64,000 nt of DNA from Ilyonectria destructans (taxonomy: Eukaryota; Ascomycota; Sordariomycetes; Hypocreales; Nectriaceae), in NCBI GenBank assembly GCA_020740775.1, contig JAHEWK010000005.1, positions 1,178,001-1,242,000 of the forward strand, given 5' to 3'. Of this stretch, positions 24,015 through 34,748 are shown piece by piece; the stretch's first letter is position 1, and every line of letters starts with the position of its first letter. A program made the position numbers and the translations under genes. A model generated the notes under the pieces. The model saw only the letters and a list, made by a program, of their open reading frames with translations, had not been told where the DNA came from and made no database searches.

Positions 24015-24763
24015 CGCGCGGGGTCCAGTAACCTTCCCTTCAAACGCCTTGCTAACTCTCGGTCGGTGTCTCCATTCAGCTGACAGACAACGGTACTACT
24101 GGGTTCGACCCCCGAGCAGCATTCCTCCTGTCGAGGTCCAAGGTACGTGCTTGCGTGGCCTGGTGTTGTCGACCGAGAGGCGTACGTGTGTGCGTGTGGT
24201 CTTGTGCTGTGGTGGGCTGAGAAGGCGTCTGTCTATGGTCCTGAAACCTGTCAGACCGCATCATTGCAAGGTCAGAGGCAAAATGCCTTGTGGTGGAAGG
24301 CCGAGAACGGCTGAGAATGAGTTGGGACGGCCTCGTGGATGGAAAGCCCAACCCAATACTTGGAACCTCTCGGGAGTGAGACGCCTCGTCGCCCAAGATA
24401 CCAACCACCGGGTCCAGGACAGTCTCTGACCATGGCTGGAAGCCTTCACTGCACTCACCGCCGACTTATCATGACCGCCACCGGGAACCAGCTCTGACAC
24501 CAGGAACCACTTCTGCCACCCGGAACCGCCTTGCTGAGGCTCTCCCCCAGCATCCCACCCGCATCCCACCTGCGTCCCACCTGCCGGCTCAGGCAAGTTC
24601 CGTGTTTTGCGTAGTGGCTGTCTCCCTAGTACTGAGAGTGGCAATGAAAGTTAAATATCTGGGAAGCCCGCATTCCAGCTCCCCTCTGAAAACTGATTCT
24701 ACGGGAACTTTCCTTGCTTTCGGGAACCGTTCCCACTGTAACTCCCCACCTCCCGCCTCCCAC

Positions 24764-24812
24764 TGCCCACCACCCACCACCCACCACCCACGAAACCGAA
24801 ACCGAAACCGAA
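24764..24812. repeat. Simple repeats (CCCACCA)n and (ACCGAA)n
   Basis: Adjacent low-complexity tracts of CCCACCA and ACCGAA units. No function inferred. Confidence 0.6.
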
Positions 24813-25810
24813 CACTTTTCTCGGCGGCGGCGGCTGACTTCGGCAATTTTGAGTGTCTTAGTGGTCGTCGTTGTGGGAATTGGGCTGCGTGAACCACGTG
24901 GAAGGACTGAGGCTGGATGTGGCAACCTCAGCTGCAGAGACGCACTAGGGGCGGATCCGCGTTCTAGATCTTCAAGCAGCCCAGTCGCCAGATATGGTTC
25001 ACACAAAGTCTTCAAGTCGTCTAGACTTGGACCCTAGCCAAGTCGTAGACGGTCTGGAATACTGTTGTGAAACGGGAAGACCACGCCGTCTTTGGGTTCC
25101 CAGGATGCTGGGCCCCGACCAAAGCCGCTTTCGGTCTTGAGCCCCAGAAAGTGGATTCGTATTGGCCCTCCTTTGAGTTTCTTCTGGCCAGGCTAAGTCT
25201 GTATTGGGTGATGGTTGAGTCCCAGGAGAATGGTTCTCCCTGAGCCTCACTTGGGCTTCATTGGGACGCCTCTGAGGTTGTAAATACAGCCAAAAGCCAC
25301 TTGCTTGCTCATGACCAGCCCTTTTCACTCCAAATTTGGATAACTCTAAATGGTCAATACGGGCCTCCAGGCGGCCGACATCACCTGACTATTGATACGT
25401 TATTGTCGATGCTTTCTTTGTCGAATTTTGTGTTTTAGGTCACACGGCACACATGGCACCCTGGAAGGGCTTGGTTTGTGTGGGTGCACCCTTCTGTCGC
25501 ATTGTTTGTCTGCAGCTGAAAGGGCTGTGGATGTCAGGTGCTGCAAACACCGTTGCGCCGTTTGGATTGAGACTTCACATTGTTCTCACCCTTTGGCCGT
25601 TCAAAGAGCCAAATGCAGTAAATGCATTGGACCATGATAGAACAAAGAAAACATCATGTGGGACTTTCTCACCTTTGTCTTGCATGATTTTATTAATTCA
25701 TGATCTTGAGAAACACCGCTCTCCTTGCTTCTCCCACTTTCAACTTGCGAACATTGACACTCTCGACGCTTGCATTCGGACTATCAAGACCACGTCTGTC
25801 ACAAGCAACA

Positions 25811-27100
25811 ATGGCTTCGCAGCAAAGAACATCTTTTGAGCCGCCCCCTGGGCATCGAAACATCTCGCCACTTGTTTATCGCCCGAAAGCAAAGTCAGAA
25901 CTCCTCGCACAGTTCTTGCTTGTCGTGGTGACTTTCCTTATCGCAACGTGTAAACTGGCCCTCACGATCACGAAGATGCTGGCCAGTGTCCCTTCCCGAA
26001 CCCTTCAAAACCCTTTGTCGCTTTTCGATTCTCTCGACGAACTTCTCGACATCTTCAAGACCATCTCAAAGATCCAACTCGCGATTTTGACGGCCATCGT
26101 CTACGTTTGCTACTGCCTCATCCCCGCCATATGCTTCAACACCCTGCATTCGATCCAGTCTGCCTACAAGGCATGGGTTTCTCTCACGAGAGCGCTTCCC
26201 TTTCGGGTTATAGAAGGCATTGTTTTGCTTGCGCAATTTGTGGACTCGATAGGTCCGCAGCTCCTTGAGGCCACTGCTGGTGGACTCATCCTTTGTGCTG
26301 GCGGCTTCCTGGTGGTATACGTTGCCTACCCTTTGTTTCAAAGACTCACGACGACCAAAATACAACTAAGCTATGACGTCGATACGCCACCCCGAGTCCA
26401 TTCGCCTTCGATCCCAGAAATGAACAGCTCGCTGAAGCCACCAGATGCTTCATATGTTGCTGCCAAGGACATGGCAGTCAAACACGCCACTTTCTCTTCG
26501 GAGCTTCCGGCAATAATGGAAACTGTTAGTGAGAGCTCGACAACAGGTAGCACCTCCCATTGGAAAAACTTTCTGGAACGAGAAGAGCCGCGGGAAGCGG
26601 GAGGCTTAGACAGAGCCTGGGATGGGACTGAACGGGGAAAAGCGAATACCGAAGGGCAACACCCAGCGTTCTCGCGTCTGCTGGATGAACACGCAGCACT
26701 GCACAACCGAAACCACCAAATGTGGTCGGAGATCGAAAGATTGAAGAAACAGGTGGCAGATTTGCACGAGGGCAAGGGAAAGCTGCCTGAAAGAGCACCC
26801 AGCTTTGGCTACCTCGAAGCGATGGCCTCGCAGCAGGAGGAGAAGAAGCAGAGAAAGCTCGCAGAGGACAATTGCCTCGAATACCGGGCTGAGCTGGAGC
26901 GGCTGAGGGCACGGCTGAGGGCACGGATGAGGGAGAAGGATGAGGCTCATGCCGTCGAACTCCACGTCTGGCGACAGCGAGTCATTTCGACAGAGGGGAA
27001 ATTGCACCACGTCACTATCCTCGAGCATGAGCTCCGTGCATGCCAAAAGAAACTGCGGCTCGCGATGGACGCGGCGTTCGGATCTGGCACTGAGACATAA
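25811..27100 (+). CDS. Hypothetical membrane protein with C-terminal coiled coil
   Basis: Single-exon protein of about 429 aa starting at ATG 25811 (ACAATGG context). An in-frame ATG at 25700 would add 37 residues. Three to four hydrophobic segments occupy the N-terminal half: around residues 32-58, 95-120 and 145-195, with AGGLILCAGGFLVVYVAYPLF the clearest. A hydrophilic middle is followed by a charged coiled coil from about residue 310 to 420 (LKKQVADL, LERLRARLRARMREKDE). I do not recognise the family. The topology suggests an organelle or plasma-membrane protein with a cytosolic rod. Confidence 0.75.
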   Translation: MASQQRTSFEPPPGHRNISPLVYRPKAKSELLAQFLLVVVTFLIATCKLALTITKMLASVPSRTLQNPLSLFDSLDELLDIFKTISKIQLAILTAIVYVCYCLIPAICFNTLHSIQSAYKAWVSLTRALPFRVIEGIVLLAQFVDSIGPQLLEATAGGLILCAGGFLVVYVAYPLFQRLTTTKIQLSYDVDTPPRVHSPSIPEMNSSLKPPDASYVAAKDMAVKHATFSSELPAIMETVSESSTTGSTSHWKNFLEREEPREAGGLDRAWDGTERGKANTEGQHPAFSRLLDEHAALHNRNHQMWSEIERLKKQVADLHEGKGKLPERAPSFGYLEAMASQQEEKKQRKLAEDNCLEYRAELERLRARLRARMREKDEAHAVELHVWRQRVISTEGKLHHVTILEHELRACQKKLRLAMDAAFGSGTET

Positions 27101-27989
27101 CGGTCGTCACCAGAAACTCACGGGAGAAGTGGGGGATTTTGAAGTGGATGGTGTTGCAGGGACGGACATTGGGTGCGGGCACTCACTGTTGCCACGCTGT
27201 TGAAGAAGATTCTGGGTGTTTAGATCATTATTGCGAGTAACCAGGCTGGATTTTGCGAGGCGTCAAGGGAAAAGGGCACATGGACATGCGAAACCATGGC
27301 ACGAGGATTGCTATTAGGGTTGACGCCGACAACGAGAAAATGATTGCATGAGATTAGCTAGATTTGGCTTGAGGGTGTCTAGAGAAAGACGAACAAACAC
27401 ATGGCTACACATGGCTTTCAATCATGGAACTTGACATACCAACCGCATCGTGAGGCTAGAGAATGTACACAGCGCCGATTGAACTCAACCTCGACTTAAA
27501 AGAGAGGCATCATGAACCATTTCACGCAACATTGTAATCACGGAACTTGACGCATGACGCACCAACAAGATGGGCGAGATGGGAGAGAGATGTGACAGGA
27601 AGTAGTTTCAAACTCAAATTGACCCTGGCTAAGCAGAAGAAGGATGTCTATCCGACGTCATTTCCATTCCTTGGCCCCCCGCCTTGCCGACAAAAGAGAA
27701 TTCCTAGACGCCATTCGCCCCTCGTATCCTGTCCCCGCATTGCCGTTTGCTCCTGTCCCTGGTTCCGAACTCAAGGAAAAGTAGAGTGTGAGAGCGTTCG
27801 AGTCCGGAGAGAGTAGGTTTGTGCCGTGAATGGCAGCCGAGTTCCGTTTAGGTCCAGCCTGTGCGCCTTTCGTGATCGTCGTCCCCTCGTCCTGTTGATG
27901 CGTGCTCTTTTTTCTCGTTCTAGTCTTACATGGTGCGTCGTTTGTGTCCCCCGGCGAAAAGCGCACCGGCGAGGGATCTCAAGATCGAC
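27101..27989. other. Intergenic between convergent genes
   Basis: No gene or repeat seen; 3' flanks of two convergent genes. Confidence 0.5.
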
Positions 27990-28736
27990 TTAAGCACCGG
28001 GGTAGTAAATTTGCCACCCCAGAGCAGCCTTGACACTCTTGTCGTTGCCGCGGACAGCGCAGTTGACGCTGCCACGGGCGCCGAGCAGAGAGCCCGAGGA
28101 GTACTCGTTCAGTGCCTTCTTGAGGATGAGGCTGATGTCGACGTCGCCCATGGCCAGCAGCTGGTCCAGCGAGTTTGGCTTGAGGGCGAAGGTGCACGAG
28201 TCGGCCTGCAAGATGGGGATGTAGTCGATGTTGGTGCCGGGCGCATCGTAGGCGCGCTTGGCAGGGTAGTCGTAGCCGGTGCCATCGCCGTCGCCGCCGC
28301 TGGTGGCGTTCTTGCGGCCGATGGTGAAAGTGCCGTTGTACGAGGCCCAGGTACTGTACAGGGAAGCGCAGGCGTTCCAATCGGCGGGCGTAACGGGGTC
28401 GTCGACGGACTCCTCGGCGAAGGAGGCTTCGTCGCAGGCCTTCTGGTGGTTGGCGGTGGGGGTCCACGAGGCCGGGGTCTCGATGGCGGCGGGAATAGAC
28501 GTGGCGGCCGCAGCGACGGACGAAGTGGCCGAGCCGCAGGAGAGCACCGTCGAGACGAGGATGATGTTGTGCTTCGAGAAGGAAGCGGTGGTGGCAACGG
28601 GAGCCGCAGCCGAAGTGGTATCATAGGCGGTCGCAACGGGAGCTGCAGCCGAAGTGGTATCATAGGCGGCGGGAGCGGCGGAGGCAAAGCCAGCCAGCAG
28701 AGTCGCCAGGATGACAGGGGTGGCGAGAGAGCGCAT
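27990..28736 (-). CDS. Secreted Ecp2/Hce2-like effector-type protein
   Basis: Single-exon secreted protein of about 248 aa from ATG 28736; an in-frame ATG at 28772 would spoil the signal peptide. Signal peptide is MRSLATPVILATLLAGFASA. Then comes an exact-sense duplication of a 13-residue unit (AYDTTSAAAPVAT twice). The C-terminal half resembles the Hce2 domain of the Cladosporium Ecp2 effector: ACDEASF, a NACASL segment, a late SCTFAL, an ISLILKKAL helix and GARGSVNC ending in a V/A-LGWQIYYP strand. Five cysteines are visible. Hce2 proteins are secreted and in some pathogens trigger host necrosis; in others they act between fungi. That role is not shown here. Confidence 0.75.
   Translation of the reverse strand: MRSLATPVILATLLAGFASAAPAAYDTTSAAAPVATAYDTTSAAAPVATTASFSKHNIILVSTVLSCGSATSSVAAAATSIPAAIETPASWTPTANHQKACDEASFAEESVDDPVTPADWNACASLYSTWASYNGTFTIGRKNATSGGDGDGTGYDYPAKRAYDAPGTNIDYIPILQADSCTFALKPNSLDQLLAMGDVDISLILKKALNEYSSGSLLGARGSVNCAVRGNDKSVKAALGWQIYYPGA
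28579..28675 (-). repeat. 39-bp in-frame tandem duplication inside the Hce2-like gene
   Basis: Two nearly identical ~39-bp units encode the repeated AYDTTSAAAPVAT segment right after the signal peptide. The few mismatches are mostly silent, pointing to a fairly recent duplication. Confidence 0.8.
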
Positions 28737-30451
28737 CGTTGCGGTTGGCGTTGAAAGAAAACGTGTGATCAAGGAAGTGATTCGAGTGAGTGACGAGTTG
28801 TAGACGTTGCTGTCAAGGGCTCAGACGATATTGAGGATACTAGGCGAAACGACGAATGAGTGACTGTGAATGTAGTCCGGTTTGGCGATCAACACCACGA
28901 GAGTCGGGGAGCGTTGTGAAGAAGAGAGACGGTGTGCGAAAACAGCGTAGAGAAAGAGAAAAAGAAGGCCGACGAAGGCATCTAAAAAGAGAGCGGTGCG
29001 GGAAGCGATGCAAATAACGAAGCGAAGGTGAGAATGAGGTGAGCCAACAGTGAGAAGAAAGCGAGAGTCAAAGCCCGCGCCCGTGTCCGTGTGCTCAGAA
29101 CCAAAAGAGGCTGTGGGCTAACACGGGAACAATTGGTGAGATGATGGATTGTTTCAAGTAGAGCATGGCAACGAAAAAACGGGCTGCAATGGCCCATCGC
29201 CTGTTGTTGTCCGTGAGTTTGACCGTCTAGGAATAACAACACTTTACAAGCCGTCAAATTATCAGGCTGGAGGGGGATTTTGGTTTCGATCAGCGTCCGG
29301 GACCGTCCGGCAGCCTCAAAGCCCGGTGCTGGTTAAGGTTGAAGCCCCTCTTCCCTCCGGACTCTGGGACGTTGGCGATGGTGCTTCCTGGTTGGTGATG
29401 GTGTTTATTTGGTTCGTTTCGAGTTGACGGCCTGAGACAAAGACCAGCGATCGTCCATCCGGGCGGTTGGTTGGTCGACAGCAGTGCGCCGTGACGGAAC
29501 GCCAGAGACAGGTTTCTTGCTCAAACATAGGAACAAAAAAGCGGCTTAAAATAGTGTCTGATGCCTGGTCTGACTCTAGATGTCTATTCAGTCCTCTCCT
29601 CTTGCCTATCGCATCTTCTCGCAACTCAAGTATGAATTGAACGGCTCTGACAGGGCCCCGTTCCCAGCACTCTATCCGACGCTAAGATTGCGGCGCTCTG
29701 GTATTGGCGGGGGGGCCTTTGCCATGCGTGCGGTGGGGTTCAGCCCAGCTACCGTGGCCAATCCACAGGAGCTGGCCCCCTAATCCCCCTAACAATCCAG
29801 CTCGACCACTGAAATCACCCGGAGACACTTTATAAGGCCCAGGGCTCATTAGCTCATCCATGCGTTCCTCCACTATGACGCCCCAACAACCTTGCGCCCT
29901 GCCGGACTGCCGGACACCAGCACCAGCACCAGCGCCAGCGCCAGCGCCAGCGCCAGCGAGCAGGTGCCATTTTGCCTGCCAACTGCCAACTGCCTTTGGA
30001 TGTCGGGTGGATAAAGGCCCGCGGCTCCGCAGCTCCAGCGGGGGTTTAGTGGGCAGCGGTAGACTTGCCGACCTTGGCGGCATCCAGTGCCTTGCATTCT
30101 CCGCCAACTATGACGAAAGAGCCCATCTTTGCGGATAATATGCCCCAAACGGACTCATTTGTGAACATCACAACGTCACTTTCGCCGTTTATATTTTTTT
30201 CTCACCAAGAACATTACTCGCGACTCAATTGCCAAGCTGTAACCGAAGTTAGGAGCCGAGACCCGAGTTAGGATGTCACCCATCGTCGTCATCACCAACA
30301 CTTGGAGGAGGAGTAGAAGGATTGTCAACGACGCGTCTCATTTCGGTGTCGATAAGATACTGCGCTGCCCTGCTCAAGCACTAAACATCACACTGGCTGT
30401 GATTTGACATTGAATCGTTATCACAACACCATCGCTCCAACCATCACCACC
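28737..30451. other. Intergenic 1.7 kb between divergent genes
   Basis: No gene seen. A (CCAGCR)7 microsatellite lies at 29917-29958. Confidence 0.5.
29917..29958. repeat. Hexanucleotide microsatellite (CCAGCA)2(CCAGCG)5
   Basis: Seven perfect 6-nt units, two ending in A and five ending in G. Confidence 0.9.
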
Positions 30452-31398
30452 ATGAGCCCCGCCACCACACTCAATGCGCCACCACCAGCGGCAACCAGTC
30501 GAGTAAAGCGCATCGTAGGCAGGATCCGCCGCCATACAGATGACACAGCGTCTACCAAACCCTGCTCACATCGCATCTCCGGCAGCCACAACAACGCCAC
30601 ACAGGAAGCCGACCTCTGGAACACGGCCTACGACACCCTGAAAGCCAACCTCAGCACGACCGCCCTCGTGCTGGCCTATGAGTCCATCCTTCTCCAGCAA
30701 CTGCCCAGCCAGGGCGTCAATGATAGCTCCGCCGGTCTGCCGGGGGGTCCTCGCCGCCTCGAGCTCATGACGGCGGTTGCTTCAGCGGGGCTGGCGCGCG
30801 AGCTGAGTTCCAAGTCTGATGCTGGCGATGACCTGGCGAGGAACGTCCTGGTTGCTGCTCGTGAGACTGTGGCTTCCTTGCTGGATGCGCATCCCGGTGC
30901 AGCTATTGCGTGGGCGGGAATCTGCTCTCTCACCCCTGTACGTCATTATGTGGGCTCCTTACCTACCGACAATCGATCTGTATGTTGTGGCTAACATGGA
31001 TGCAGTTACTCCTCGACCCTCTCCTGAGACATCAAGATATTGCCCAAGGTTTCCTCTACCTCACAACCAACATCCCCCGCTTCACATCCCTTCCCCACAT
31101 CTTGCAACGCTCCGCCTGGCAGGACGAGCGCGACTACCTGCGCTTACGGGAGCAAACCCGCGAAGCCCTGGTGGTGCTGTACCGCCGCGTCCTAGAGTGC
31201 GAGATGAACTGCGTCTGTGCCGCGGCGAGTTCGTGGAACCGTGCCGCGCGGAACGTCGTGGACTGGCAGGGCTGGCGGGCCATGGCGGACAAGATGCGCG
31301 AGGCGGATGAGGAGCTGGCACGGGATATCGAGCGGTACGCTACTGAGGAGACACAAATGTCATTACAACAAGTGTCAAAACCGGTCAAGGATGACTGA
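30452..31398 (+). CDS. Stand-alone NLR N-terminal domain (NACHT_N/NWD type)
   Basis: Two exons, 30452-30937 and 31006-31398, give 292 aa. The protein matches the N-terminal helical domain found in front of NACHT in many fungal NLR-type receptors: LWNTAYDTLKAN and LAYESIL near residue 60-85, AIAWAGICSLTPLLLDP across the splice junction (~152-168), then LYRRVLECEMNCVCA and VDWQGW followed by a charged helix. In full receptors a P-loop NTPase would start just after this point. Here the frame ends at a stop and the next 500 bp hold no P-loop. So it is either a free-standing domain or a truncated receptor. The start is ATG 30452 (ACCACCATGA); an in-frame ATG at 30404 is weaker. Fungal NLRs act in non-self recognition and programmed cell death. 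Confidence 0.72.
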
Positions 31399-31901
31399 AT
31401 GAATGCAAGACAGTAATTTCGTCCGATGTTGGCGTTGGCGTTGTTGGTTCAGGGGACAAGGGTTGAGAGAGGAATATTTGCTTCTGCATACTCCATACCA
31501 ATAACCAACCAACCTTTTGTTTCAGTATTAAGGGGGATCTCGCCTGCGCCTGACAAGCCAATCTTCTAGGAACTAGGGCTGCATATTGCTGGCAATATGC
31601 GCCCAATCCACCTCCTGTTTCCTCCAGGTAGTTTCGGCGCAAAAAGCAGAACATCAGATGGTGGCCGAAACCAGTCGTTTCACATCAAGGAACGAAATTA
31701 TGTCATCACAAGCTGATACAGCCCAGTACTACTGGATATTATTGCAAAAAAAAAAAGTCAGATTTCACTTGATCTAGCTGCAATCGCTAACTCTCCTCCT
31801 AATGCTAAACGCACTGGCGTTATGATCTACCCAAAAGCGCACTACCCAACCTGATAATTATCCAAGCACATTAATGTGACACAATACCCAGAGATCAGGA
31901 C
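31399..31901. other. Short intergenic between convergent genes
   Basis: Contains a 13-nt A run near 31746. No NACHT or repeat-domain remnant is recognisable after the NLR-type domain. Confidence 0.6.
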
Positions 31902-33203
31902 TTAATCAAGAGCCATTCTAGGTCGCGGAGGCATGATTCCCTGTTGATCTAGGTCCTTCAGTGGTCCGTCAAATTCACTGATCCACTTCTTCCACTTCTC
32001 CGGGCCGACGTCTCGGAATTCGATGGCCTCCATCGCGGCCTCCCAGCCGACCGCCTTGTCCTGCGCGACAACTTCGTAAACACGGCAAAGAATCTGCGAG
32101 AACCTGTCGGCTGGCTTCATGGCAAGGCCAAAAATGTGTCGCACCAGCTGACCCCACGCCGCAATGTATTCGGAATCGAAAGTTGATGCTGGGTATCGGA
32201 ACTCCATAGTATCGTTCCTGGAAACCACCAGCGCACACCGGCGAGTAGTGTGCACCGGTCCTTCATCAAACTTCTTCAGAATCGTGCGGAGACTCTCGAG
32301 GTCGGGTTGAACATAGATGCGTTTCATAGCCTGCCGGATCTTCTTGTCTACCTTCTTACGGTCCTCGAATATTTTCATGACCTTACCCAGAGCCTTCATC
32401 TGCATGGCGCCGTCACCATCCAATGCAGGGATGCTGGATTTCTCCATGACAGCCTTGGAATCCGTGCTGATCCTCACGCAGAAGGGGGACTTGCCTCGAT
32501 GCGGGTGACTGAGTTGGTATAGCAAGGGTTCCTCCAGGAGAAGGACGAGACATGCGATGCGTTTCGCAGTGTTCAGCCTCAATTTCCCGGAGTGGTTTAC
32601 GTGGAGGTGAAGTCCACAGCTCTCATTCAGAGCAACTTTGACATTGTTCTGAATTGCGTCAAGGCTCCGTTTGAGCGAAGGCAGCCCATACTTGAACTCT
32701 TCAGGACGAGTCAGGACAGGGCTGTTTAGTTCGGTTCCGTGCCAGTTATACTCGGTCGAAGGTGACTTCCCAGGCTGGTTTCGGACGTCGACAGAGATGT
32801 GCCGTTCGCGAACCATGAACCAGTAATCAGCTCGGGAGACAATGCCATCCTTGGACACGGCGGCTTCTTTGTTCCAGACACGGATATACGAAGAGTCTGG
32901 AACCTCAAGGATGGAGTCTGCAGGGGCATCATGGGCAATAGGGTTCAGAGGGTCAGGCTTGGAAGGATAAGGACATCCCGTGGGAAGACGAGCGGTTGCC
33001 AAAGCCTCGCAACCTTGCATGACGGAAGCCATCTCGGCCCAATAATGAGGCCCCTGAGGCGAGGGCACCGTATACGGGTCCTCGGATGGAGGACTGCATG
33101 CCCATCTGTGGTCGGGATCGACAACTTGGGTACCATTGTCTTTGTATTGGGCAGTGAGGAACTCAACCTCCACTCCCAGACTGATGGAATCTGGGATCGC
33201 CAT
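31902..33203 (-). CDS. Amidoligase-like protein (Amidoligase_2 family)
   Basis: Single-exon protein of about 433 aa from ATG 33203; an in-frame ATG at 33365 would add 54 unconserved residues. Family signs: GVEVEFL at the N-terminus, ELNSPVL at mid-protein, CGLHLHVNHSG, and the late MEFRYPASTFD strand. These match the ATP-grasp-unrelated, glutamine-synthetase/GCS-fold amidoligase family, whose members are predicted to form amide or peptide bonds on small molecules or proteins. No signal peptide or membrane segment is seen. Substrate is unknown. It is convergent with the NLR-type gene, 503 bp away. Recognition rests on short motifs. Confidence 0.7.
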   Translation of the reverse strand: MAIPDSISLGVEVEFLTAQYKDNGTQVVDPDHRWACSPPSEDPYTVPSPQGPHYWAEMASVMQGCEALATARLPTGCPYPSKPDPLNPIAHDAPADSILEVPDSSYIRVWNKEAAVSKDGIVSRADYWFMVRERHISVDVRNQPGKSPSTEYNWHGTELNSPVLTRPEEFKYGLPSLKRSLDAIQNNVKVALNESCGLHLHVNHSGKLRLNTAKRIACLVLLLEEPLLYQLSHPHRGKSPFCVRISTDSKAVMEKSSIPALDGDGAMQMKALGKVMKIFEDRKKVDKKIRQAMKRIYVQPDLESLRTILKKFDEGPVHTTRRCALVVSRNDTMEFRYPASTFDSEYIAAWGQLVRHIFGLAMKPADRFSQILCRVYEVVAQDKAVGWEAAMEAIEFRDVGPEKWKKWISEFDGPLKDLDQQGIMPPRPRMALD

Positions 33204-34748
33204 TTTCTGTAAGTGAATCGTTGTAGAAGTGGATATGATTCGTATTGTTTGCCTAGATCGTGGAATGATTGTGAGGTTTATTGCTTCAAAGTAAACCAGT
33301 AGTGTGTGACATGATGAAACGGAACCTGTGGAAGGGCACATGGCATTCAATAAATAGCTGGGCATAGGTCGACTGAATTCTACAAGAGACCGGCGACCTG
33401 ATGTTCAGCCATTCAGAGACCCGGTGTTCATGATGCTGTGGTGTGAGAGTTGAAAGAACATCGTTCCCCGTTCTTTTGCATGGGACATAATCTTGGCTGG
33501 TGTAGCCAAGCAAAAAGAGACGGAACTTAAGGAATGGAACTGGTCTAAGAACTTTCAGGTATGTAATTAGTTTCGTTGACGGGAACTGAACAGAGTTGCG
33601 GTTGTTTCTCATGGCATGATGACTGCGGATGTTCTCAAGGCTGGTAGGGGAGTAAGCGTTCTGCATCTTGAATCAGGCCGGGCGTGAACGAGTAGATGCC
33701 TGTGAAAGCCACAACTTCTTTGGAAGACATTGATTTGATGTCGAGATTGATGGACAAGCGTATTAGTTCTCGGCCAGTTCACTAAGTACCGTCGAGGTCA
33801 TCTCGGCCTCGATCTGTGTGGAGGGGACTACACGTGTGTAATACCATGGATCCGGGGGAAGTGACTCCGCATGGCCCAATCAATTGGAATATTTGATCTC
33901 AGGACACAGACCGGTGAAATCCACAGACTAGAACACTGATGCTCATGGGCCATCAAGAGTCTCTTTGTGAGCGCTGTGACAGGTCCCAGTGGTCCGTGAC
34001 CAGCCCTCGTCAACAAAGCCATTGGAGCTTTGCAAGGCAGCGCACATCGAGTAAGTTGCACTGAAGGACATGTGGATAAATTAGCGGTAATTTGAGTGCG
34101 TCCGATGGTCGGAGCCCACTACAGGATTGGAATCACATGGCAATCCTGTTCTTGGTGTGCGTGATGCTGTGTTGCGGACAAAGCCAGGAGATGGATGCGC
34201 TGCTGCGGAGCACAATCGTTAATCCGGTCCATCCAATCACAGCCCCGGGTTGCTGGGGTCCATTGTGGGGAAGTCGCCAACCTGACAGCCCCAGAGCTCC
34301 CGACAAGGCAGGAGCCAGGAGGTACGTACCGTGCTCCCCGGAGCTCTGCGACGTAGAAGCTGCACAGCAAGCTCTAGCGCCTGAGCTGGCGCATCCGACG
34401 AAACCAGGCCAGGCCCTTTTCTGATTGATTGATTTGCAAAAAAAGTCACGGCTGTGCTTTGGGCCCTGGAAAACGCGACACAGCGCAGCTGCAGCGCGTC
34501 ACCTCACCACCAACATTTTGGATCCGTCACCATCGCCATCACCGTTACCACCCAATCATCTCCCACCACAACCACCACCGCGCCGTCCATCACCACCCCG
34601 TTCCGGCGTCCAACCCGCACCTCCAGCGTCGCGAATACCTTCCGCCAGCAGCTGCGACCGACCGACTTCACCCTCCGCCGACCCCCGTTGCCCATGCGGC
34701 TCGCCCCGCCCCGGCCGCCGCTCTCTCGCCCTCGCCCTCGCCCTCGCC
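33204..34748. other. Intergenic between amidoligase-like gene and HIR1
   Basis: Shared upstream region of two divergent genes. The reading frame of HIR1 stays open from 34425 to its start. The last 24 nt are a (CTCGCC)4 microsatellite. Confidence 0.5.
34725..34748 (+). repeat. (CTCGCC)4 microsatellite abutting the HIR1 start codon
   Basis: Four perfect hexanucleotide units end at the base before ATG 34749. In the upstream open frame they would encode an Ala-Leu repeat. Confidence 0.9.

Larger units (their letters stand above)
22532..25810. other. Gene-poor 3.3 kb with minisatellites
   Basis: Upstream region shared by two divergent hypothetical genes. I see no credible coding sequence. It contains a 26-bp tandem repeat (23881-24014), short GGCTGGTGGTA repeats near 23735-23765, and CCACCA and GAAACC simple repeats at 24764-24812. 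Confidence 0.5.

Noticed and set aside
24095..24125. GGGTTCGACCCCC resembling a tRNA B box
   Set aside because: No A box at the proper distance and no cloverleaf arms could be drawn.
34425..34748. N-terminal extension of HIR1 as the main start
   Set aside because: Pro/Ser/Ala-rich and followed by a microsatellite; MHLIKPSW is the conserved HIR1 start.
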